A stretch of 22,365 nt of DNA from UBA1181 sp963619325 (GTDB taxonomy: Bacteria > Bacteroidota > Bacteroidia > Bacteroidales > Paludibacteraceae), in assembly GCA_963619325.1 (NCBI GenBank), contig CAVEVQ010000032.1:1-22365 (forward strand), written 5' to 3'. Under the pieces are notes generated by a model that had not been told where the DNA came from, searched no databases, and was given only the letters and a program-made list of their open reading frames with translations. The translations under genes were made by a program, and so were the position numbers. Within the stretch, counting starts at the first letter, position 1, and each line of letters begins with the position of its first letter. This document shows, piece by piece, positions 17,517 through 22,365 of this stretch.

Positions 17517-20500
17517 TTACTCGGAGGAAACGTTTCCTTCAGAAGAGGCGCTGGTATCTGCGTTGTCTCCTGTCGGGGTTTGCTCGAAAGAGTCTGGTGT
17601 GTCCTCTTCTGCTTTATTCCTTTTTCCTCTCTTTTTCTTTTCTTTCTTTTTTTGAGGTTCTTCAGCAGCCGTCTCTTCGACTGGCGCTTCTTTCTCCAAT
17701 TCCTTACTTTCTAACGCACGAGAGTCCTCTTTAGTACTCTTTTCATCTTCTGTATTTGGTTGTTCAACCTCATCTTTTGCCTGGGGGGACTCTTGGGTTG
17801 TAACACCTGTTCCCGCGAATGTGTTATCGGATTCATCTGCCGATGTCTCTTCTCTATTGGTGGTTGGCGGAGTCGGAGGAGTGTCTTCTATCGGTTCTTC
17901 GTTTGTTTCCTCTGTCTCTTCTTGTTCATCCTTGCGAAGTTCCTCTTCGGAGGCTGCCTCTTCTTCCTGAAGTTTCTTGATGGCGGCTGCTCGACGATTG
18001 CGTTCACGTTCCGCCACCTTTGCTTTTTTCTCTTTCTCTGCCAGTTTTACTAATTGGTCAAGGTCTGCAAAACTTACTGGTTTAGAGGCAAGGTCTCCCT
18101 TCACCTCTAACCGGTCTTCAGTGGAGGTGGAGTCTGAGTCGTCTGCCCAAAGGATAGCGTCTAATTTCTTTCTCACCACCTCTCGTTGTTCAGTGTTGAG
18201 AGCGAGGCTGTCGGTCAGGTTGCTCAGGCTGTCCTGTGTGTGGATGAATTCGTCCTGTTCGGACTTGGCTGCGATGACCGTCTCCAAAGAGTCGGCAAGA
18301 ATCTGCTCTTTTACTTCGGCGGAGTCTTTCAGACCGATGACAGAGTCGAATTGGGAGGCGTTCAGCTGTTCGATGATACGGCGTTTGTTGCCCGTGTAGA
18401 AAGTGATGTCTCCCATAGTTCCGAATCCGTTGTCGTCTATTTTCGTTGGCTTCACTTTTGCGATGATGGATTTTTGGCGAGTGTTGCGGAACTTCACCTT
18501 GATCTCACCCGTAGCCAAATATTCAAGGTTCAACTCTGAAATGACGGAATCAAGATATTCGGGGACAGGGTAGAAAGGCATCATACCAGCGATGGAGTCA
18601 ACTACCTTGTTGAAATCGGTGTGTCGGTATTTCGTGTTGCCCACTAAACGAATCACCTTCTGAGCCACCCAACGTGTAGTGTCGGTGCGGTCGTAGAATT
18701 TCTTTTTGTGGAAATAGCGGTGGTCAAAATAGTGGATGAAGAAATCGAGCTCATAACGGAATTCAAATTTTTCACGCTCATAGATGACATCGTTGAGATA
18801 TCTACAGTTTGGCACCTTAATACGGTTCAAAACATACTCCTTTTTCTTTCCTTTTCTTTTGTTCTGCCGCTCGATAGTGTTGATTTCACGAACGTTGTCC
18901 AATTCCTTCTCTAGCTCAGCGATTTGTTGCTTCAACAAAGTAGAGTCAATGGTCGAAGAGAAAGGAATAACAGAATCGACAGCGACGGAGTCCATGCCTG
19001 GTGAGTCGACAAAGTCTGGTAACTCCTCTTCGTCCATAGGAAAGACGATGGTCTCCTTCTCTTTTTTCAAGCGCAAGCGTTCAAGAACCTCTTGAGGAAG
19101 GTCTGTTGTGTCTCTTTCTCCTGTTAAAAGGTCAAAATCACCATTGGCAAGAAGTGTAGCGTCGCTCTTTTCTTGTGAGAGAAGCAGTTGTTCCTGTTCT
19201 TGCTTCTTCTTCAACGCTTTTTTCTGCTTAGAGGAGAGGTGACGAAGACTGTCGATTCGGTCTTCCTCTTCGTAACGAGCACGTTCTTCTGCGTCCATCT
19301 TGGCAAATTTGATGGAGTCTCTGCGTGCCTGTTCTTCAAGTTTATCTTGCTCACGCTCTAATTTTGCTTGCGCTTTATCCTGTTTCTTATACTCTTTAGC
19401 CTTGTTGCTGACGATTTTTTTCGCCAACTTCATGGTCTCTTTCTCTATCTTCTCTTGCTCTTTGCGAAGACGTTCTTTCTCTTTCTCGTCAGCTTCTTTC
19501 TCCTCTGCGAGTTTTGCTTGAGCTTCGGCGAGTTCTTTCTGCCGTTGTTGGTATGCTTTGAGTTGATTCTCTGCTTCCTTCTCCCTCTCTCTCCGCTCTT
19601 GCATCTTCTCTATGTTCTCTTTACGCTTTTCTTGCTGGAGTAGGAGTTGCTCTTTCTTTTTCTCACGCAATGCGTTAACACGTTCGCGTTCGGCTTCTTT
19701 TTGGGCTGCTGCGCGTTCGCGTTGTGCTTGACGTTGGTCAATTTGCTTTTGTTTTTCAATTAGACGATTCGCTTTCAGACGATTCGCTATATCTTGTTCT
19801 TTCCTTTTTTTCGCCTCTTTACGAGCCTTTTCTTTCTCTTTCAGTTGAAGTGAAAGTTCGCGTTTCTTTTGCTCGCTGATACGCCGTTGTTCACGTTTCT
19901 GTGCTTCGGCTGCCTTTGCTTCTTCTCGTTTTTGCTTCTCCTTTTCTTTTTGAAGACGGAGTTTTTCCTGTTCTGCTGCTTTGCGTTCTGCTTCTCGTTG
20001 TTGACGCTGTGCTTGGAGTTGTTTTTGTTGCTCCAAACGCTCTTGTTGAGCTGCCTGGCGTGCTGCAACGGCCTCTTTTCTTTTCTCTTCAGCCTCTTTC
20101 CTTTTTTGCTCTTGCAACTCACGTTGTTCACGAATTTGCTGTTGGCGTTGTTCTGCGAGTTCTTTCTCTTTTGCACGCTTTTCAGCTTCCTCTTGGCGTT
20201 GTTGCTCGGCAGCTTCTTTGTTTCGAGCCACAGCGGCACGATACTCAGATGTTTTTTTATCCTCTTTTTCTTGTTGTTTCTTGCGCAGTTCTTCTTGTTC
20301 TTTCTTTTTCTGCTCCCACAGTTCTTTTTCTTTTTGGGCTTTTTCTGCGTCGCGTTTTTCTCGAGCTTCACGAGATTCGCGCTGCTTCGCTATGATTGCT
20401 TCATACTCCTTTTGGCGGCGAAGATTCTCTTCTTTCTCTTTTTGGCGAGCTTCTTCTATCTCTTCTTTTTTCTTGTTCCAAAGTTCGGTGTATTGATTTT

Positions 20501-21236
20501 TCAGCTCGGCTTCTTTCCGAATGCGCATTTCTCGAGCTTGCTTCTCAAGTTCGACCGACTTGAGATAGTCTTGCATAATACGTTCTTTTTCAGCAGATGA
20601 CGCTTCGGCATTGGCGGCATCTATGGCTTGTTTTTTCTCTTGCCATGCTTTCTTTTGTCTTTCTCGATCTTCTATTTCTTTTTGTCTGCTGATTTCGCGT
20701 TGTAATTTCTGTTGCTCAACAGCCTCAACGTATTTCTGTTGCTTTTGTGCATTCTCGGCTTCGTCCTTGGCACGTTCCTCATCGATTTCTTTTTGTTTGG
20801 CAGCCCAACGCTCTTGGTTGATTTTCTTCATTTCAGCCTCGCGTTGTTGACGAAGTATGCGGGCCTGACGCTCATTTTCAAGTATCTGCTCGTATTCCTT
20901 GAGTTTTTCTGCTTGGTTGGCTTTTTCTGCTTGTTTTCTCTGGTTGGCAATTTCTTTCTGCTGCTTTACAGCCTCTTTTTCTGCATTTTTAGCTTTTTCT
21001 GCAGTCTCTTTAGTAGTATTTACAGCTTCTTTCTTTTCATTTTTCTGCTTTTCAAGAACCTGTTTCGTCTCTTCTGCTTTCTCTCTTTCCTCTGCTTTCT
21101 CGCGCTTCCTACGCTCTTTCAACTGCTCCACACGAAGACGTTGTTCTTCCTTATAACGGTCTGCATCCGTTTGAGCCACAACAAGTTGTGTGGCCAGAAT
21201 AGTTGTCGTAAAGAGTATGAATAGAAAGCGTCTCAA
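17517..21236 (-). CDS. large exported protein with a long charged helix, 54-residue repeats and a C-terminal globular region; function unknown
   Basis: 1239 residues, one intact frame. Signal peptide 1-21 (hydrophobic core, ending VVA before Q22); no lipobox Cys, so a soluble exported protein is expected. Residues 23-690 are almost all Lys, Glu, Gln, Arg and Ala, with hardly any Pro or Gly, as in a very long charged helix. Residues 114-384 form five consecutive repeats (54, 55, 54, 54, 54 residues). Each has Tyr at position 2, aliphatic at 6, Lys/Arg at 10, acidic at 20 and Glu at 22; Trp stands at 31 in four and Ala in the fifth. An Asp/Ser-rich linker (690-795) leads to a region that looks folded (795-965: aromatic-rich, with YELDFFIHYFDHRYFHKK and the only Cys, C811). 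A second charged part and an acidic, Pro/Thr/Ser-rich tail (1095-1239) with a basic block (1195-1207) end it. I recognise no family. It heads the cdsA-psd-pssA-sppA-rprXY run. A structural spacer in the periplasm is inference only. Confidence 0.85.
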   Translation of the reverse strand: MRRFLFILFTTTILATQLVVAQTDADRYKEEQRLRVEQLKERRKREKAEEREKAEETKQVLEKQKNEKKEAVNTTKETAEKAKNAEKEAVKQQKEIANQRKQAEKANQAEKLKEYEQILENERQARILRQQREAEMKKINQERWAAKQKEIDEERAKDEAENAQKQQKYVEAVEQQKLQREISRQKEIEDRERQKKAWQEKKQAIDAANAEASSAEKERIMQDYLKSVELEKQAREMRIRKEAELKNQYTELWNKKKEEIEEARQKEKEENLRRQKEYEAIIAKQRESREAREKRDAEKAQKEKELWEQKKKEQEELRKKQQEKEDKKTSEYRAAVARNKEAAEQQRQEEAEKRAKEKELAEQRQQQIREQRELQEQKRKEAEEKRKEAVAARQAAQQERLEQQKQLQAQRQQREAERKAAEQEKLRLQKEKEKQKREEAKAAEAQKREQRRISEQKKRELSLQLKEKEKARKEAKKRKEQDIANRLKANRLIEKQKQIDQRQAQRERAAAQKEAERERVNALREKKKEQLLLQQEKRKENIEKMQERREREKEAENQLKAYQQRQKELAEAQAKLAEEKEADEKEKERLRKEQEKIEKETMKLAKKIVSNKAKEYKKQDKAQAKLEREQDKLEEQARRDSIKFAKMDAEERARYEEEDRIDSLRHLSSKQKKALKKKQEQEQLLLSQEKSDATLLANGDFDLLTGERDTTDLPQEVLERLRLKKEKETIVFPMDEEELPDFVDSPGMDSVAVDSVIPFSSTIDSTLLKQQIAELEKELDNVREINTIERQNKRKGKKKEYVLNRIKVPNCRYLNDVIYEREKFEFRYELDFFIHYFDHRYFHKKKFYDRTDTTRWVAQKVIRLVGNTKYRHTDFNKVVDSIAGMMPFYPVPEYLDSVISELNLEYLATGEIKVKFRNTRQKSIIAKVKPTKIDDNGFGTMGDITFYTGNKRRIIEQLNASQFDSVIGLKDSAEVKEQILADSLETVIAAKSEQDEFIHTQDSLSNLTDSLALNTEQREVVRKKLDAILWADDSDSTSTEDRLEVKGDLASKPVSFADLDQLVKLAEKEKKAKVAERERNRRAAAIKKLQEEEAASEEELRKDEQEETEETNEEPIEDTPPTPPTTNREETSADESDNTFAGTGVTTQESPQAKDEVEQPNTEDEKSTKEDSRALESKELEKEAPVEETAAEEPQKKKEKKKRGKRNKAEEDTPDSFEQTPTGDNADTSASSEGNVSSE
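20085..20897 (-). repeat. five tandem 54-55-residue coding repeats within the helical protein
   Basis: Repeat boundaries by residue: 114-167, 168-222, 223-276, 277-330 and 331-384. Aligned by eye, all five share Tyr2, aliphatic 6, basic 10, acidic 20, Glu22 and basic 34. Four of five share Arg13, Glu14, Ala21, Trp31 and Ile38. The repeat is at protein level; the DNA of the copies has diverged, so duplication is old. Sequence before residue 114 and after 384 is similarly charged but I cannot align it with the repeat. Confidence 0.75.
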
Positions 21237-21291
21237 CGTTTCAAATTATCTATATCGGTTCTTATACTGCCTGTCTTAAATCGCATAATCT

Positions 21292-21324
21292 ATTGCTATA
21301 CAACATAAAAATGCTGTATACAAT
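21292..21324 (-). promoter_or_regulatory. hairpin in the 5' leader of the helical-repeat gene
   Basis: The + strand arms ATTGCTATACAACAT (21292-21306) and ATGCTGTATACAAT (21311-21324) pair around AAAA. In the minus-strand RNA this is a 14-bp stem with one G-U pair, one bulged base and a UUUU loop. It would begin about 11 bases after the predicted start of transcription and end about 55 bases before the ATG at 21236. It could stabilise the mRNA or act as a control site; nothing shows which. Confidence 0.5.
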
Positions 21325-21341
21325 ACAAAATTTCGGAAATA

Positions 21342-21374
21342 CAAAGATACAAAAAAGGTTAAAAACAAGGCTAA
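21342..21374 (-). promoter_or_regulatory. candidate promoter of the helical-repeat gene and downstream phospholipid run
   Basis: The minus strand has TATCTTTG (21342-21349), a full match to TAnnTTTG. The -33 element is weaker: TTAG (21371-21374) at a 21-base spacing, three of four bases. The predicted start near 21335 gives a leader of about 100 bases. The gap 21237-21432 holds this promoter and the leader hairpin, and I see no clear terminator for the upstream metalloprotease gene. Confidence 0.5.
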
Positions 21375-21432
21375 ATAAATGAAATGTGTTTGTTGGTTGG
21401 GTTCATTAGGAATAAAAGGACTTGAAAATTAG

Positions 21433-22155
21433 TTATATGCGTAGAAGATGGGCATAGTCGTGCAGTTGGCGTGTTAGTTCGGTTTCTCTGTTTTGCGTAT
21501 GTTCCGCCATTAGTGCATGGAAATGTGGACCATGGTTCATTTCAATGGTGTGACATAGTTCGTGTAGCATTACGACTTCTGTTAGTTCTTTCGGGAGAAG
21601 CAGTAGAGCAGAGGAAAGGTGAATGGATTTTTTAGAAGAGCAGCTTCCCCATTGCGAGCGCATCCGTGAAATTTTACATTCTGCGTATTGAAAACCATGT
21701 GTTTTGGCAACTTGTTCCAACCAAGGGGGAAGAATTCTTTTGGCTTCGATAAGAAGAGCGTTGCCGACGATTTTGCAAAGTGCTTTTTGCGTGGATACAT
21801 CGTTGAAATCGGTTTGTGTTGGATAGTAGATTAGCAACTCTTTCCGTGATCGTAGCAGTTGCGCTTTAAAAGCAGTTCCCTCGTAGGGTTGGTACTTTAT
21901 AGAGAAAGCGTCGCAGATGAATGAGGAGTCTGGAGAGAAAGAAATACGTTTCGTTTTGGATTCTCTCTGTAGAATCTTCTCTCTAATCCAATCCCGATGG
22001 GTGTCGAAGAAGTACAAAGCCTCCGATTTTGGGTAAAATAGAGGTTTCTTTAAGATGATCTGAGAAGATGTGATGGCAATTCCAACACGTTTTAGACGGC
22101 TGTTTTCGCGAAGGACGATATTTCCGAACTCACTATCTGAAAATGTAATATCCAC
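21433..22155 (-). CDS. YgjP/DUF45-type zinc metalloprotease (M48-like)
   Basis: 240 residues, the normal size for the family. The zinc site is H198-E199-x2-H202 in MLHELCHTIEMNHGPHF, with H208 as probable third ligand (H211 is the alternative). The preceding RMRSQWGSCSSKKSIHLSSALLLLP (164-188) is the conserved YgjP/DUF45 block. No signal peptide or membrane helix, so cytoplasmic. Substrates of this family are poorly known. It is 196 bp upstream of the helical-repeat gene in the same direction and has its own candidate promoter, so it is probably a separate transcript, though read-through is possible. Confidence 0.9.
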   Translation of the reverse strand: MDITFSDSEFGNIVLRENSRLKRVGIAITSSQIILKKPLFYPKSEALYFFDTHRDWIREKILQRESKTKRISFSPDSSFICDAFSIKYQPYEGTAFKAQLLRSRKELLIYYPTQTDFNDVSTQKALCKIVGNALLIEAKRILPPWLEQVAKTHGFQYAECKISRMRSQWGSCSSKKSIHLSSALLLLPKELTEVVMLHELCHTIEMNHGPHFHALMAEHTQNRETELTRQLHDYAHLLRI

Positions 22156-22175
22156 AATATTAGCGTTTTATAATA

Positions 22176-22206
22176 CAAAGGTGAAAAAAGTTTAACAAAA
22201 ATCAAA
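22176..22206 (-). promoter_or_regulatory. candidate promoter of the YgjP-like gene
   Basis: On the minus strand TTTG (22203-22206) is followed after 19 bases by CACCTTTG (22176-22183), one base off TAnnTTTG. The predicted start would leave only about 14 bases before the ATG. It is divergent from the tRNA promoter that begins 18 bases away. Confidence 0.4.
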
Positions 22207-22223
22207 AATTAATATCCTAAAAT

Positions 22224-22254
22224 TTTGGTAGTACAGAATTTTGTGCTACTTTTG
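22224..22254 (+). promoter_or_regulatory. promoter of tRNA-Phe
   Basis: TTTG (22224-22227), 19 bases, then TACTTTTG (22247-22254): an exact match to the Bacteroidota consensus in sequence and spacing. The predicted start is near 22261, about 47 bases before the tRNA 5' end. This is one of the clearest taxonomic signals in the window. Confidence 0.8.
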
Positions 22255-22307
22255 CACCGCAATCGAGAAATAAACAATATTAATCGAAAGCAAAAAGAAA
22301 TTGGTAA

Positions 22308-22365
22308 GGTACCATAGCTCAGTTGGTAGAGCAAAGGACTGAAAATCCTTGTGTCCCCGGTTCGA
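22308..22365 (+). tRNA. tRNA-Phe (GAA), 3' end cut by the window
   Basis: Cloverleaf parts in order: acceptor 5' strand GGTACCA (22308-22314), D arm GCTC-AGTTGGTA-GAGC (22317-22332), anticodon stem AAGGA/TCCTT around loop CTGAAAA (22339-22345) with anticodon GAA (22341-22343), variable loop GTGTC, T stem CCCGG and the first TTCGA of the T loop. The remaining part of the T arm and the 3' acceptor strand lie beyond the window. Confidence 0.97.

Noticed and set aside
19869..20600. Long + strand open frames opposite the helical-repeat gene, predicting Leu/Phe/Ser-rich hydrophobic proteins
   Set aside because: They are the reverse complement of Lys/Glu/Gln/Ala-rich codons, which read as Phe/Leu/Ser and rarely give stop codons. 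The minus-strand frame is intact for 1239 codons, with a signal peptide and repeats, so the antisense frames are by-products.
20085..20897. CRISPR array or DNA tandem repeat
   Set aside because: The 54-residue periodicity is clear only in the protein. The DNA copies are diverged and there are no identical repeats with unique spacers.
22308..22365. tRNA-Phe as an attachment site for an integrated element
   Set aside because: The 3' end of the tRNA, where such sites lie, is outside the window, and no integrase is seen nearby.

Overview
The window looks like a stretch of a Bacteroidales (Bacteroidota) chromosome. Evidence seen directly: several upstream regions carry the Bacteroidota promoter pattern TTTG-N19/20-TAnnTTTG (best examples before the tRNA-Phe and before rimP); the two-component pair closely resembles Bacteroides RprX/RprY; NusA has an acidic C-terminal tail, and IF-2 has a long charged N-terminal linker with repeated GKIDL motifs as I know from Bacteroidetes IF-2; start codons lack clear Shine-Dalgarno sequences. 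The genus cannot be fixed from the sequence. Most of the window is moderately AT-rich; the first ~110 bases are about 65% GC by hand count and look like a different sequence class.

Layout. (1) 3-113, + strand: the last 36 codons of a GC-rich gene that resembles the C-terminus of the AAA-ATPase-like/PD-(D/E)XK (DUF1703-type) family. Its stop lies 2 bp from the stop of a convergent AddB-like nuclease gene (116-3187, -). (2) 3357-8579, -: the translation/transcription operon rimP-nusA-infB-cvpA, with a promoter at 8679-8710 and a probable terminator at 3276-3316. (3) 8900-10885, +: lpxK (lipid A 4'-kinase) and a purine nucleoside phosphorylase, divergent from rimP; a bidirectional hairpin terminator (10973-11006) separates them from the next block. 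(4) 11017-21236, -: a seven-gene co-directional run, read from high to low coordinate: a 1239-residue exported helical-repeat protein of unknown function, cdsA, psd, pssA, sppA, rprX, rprY. CdsA, PssA and Psd are the three steps from phosphatidic acid to phosphatidylethanolamine; SppA is the membrane signal-peptide peptidase; RprXY is an envelope two-component system. The run is an envelope-biogenesis and envelope-sensing cluster. (5) 21433-22155, -: a YgjP/DUF45-type zinc metalloprotease. (6) 22308-22365, +: the 5' part of tRNA-Phe(GAA), cut by the window end, with a very good promoter.

Most genes are core housekeeping genes. The most unusual object is the large protein at 17517-21236. It has a signal peptide, then about 670 residues of Lys/Glu/Gln/Arg/Ala-rich helix that contains five consecutive repeats of 54-55 residues with a fixed Tyr at position 2 and Trp at position 31, then an aromatic-rich globular region and an acidic/Pro/Thr tail. 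Its mRNA leader contains a strong hairpin. I do not recognise it as any named family. It heads the phospholipid cluster and is the best candidate for undescribed biology here.
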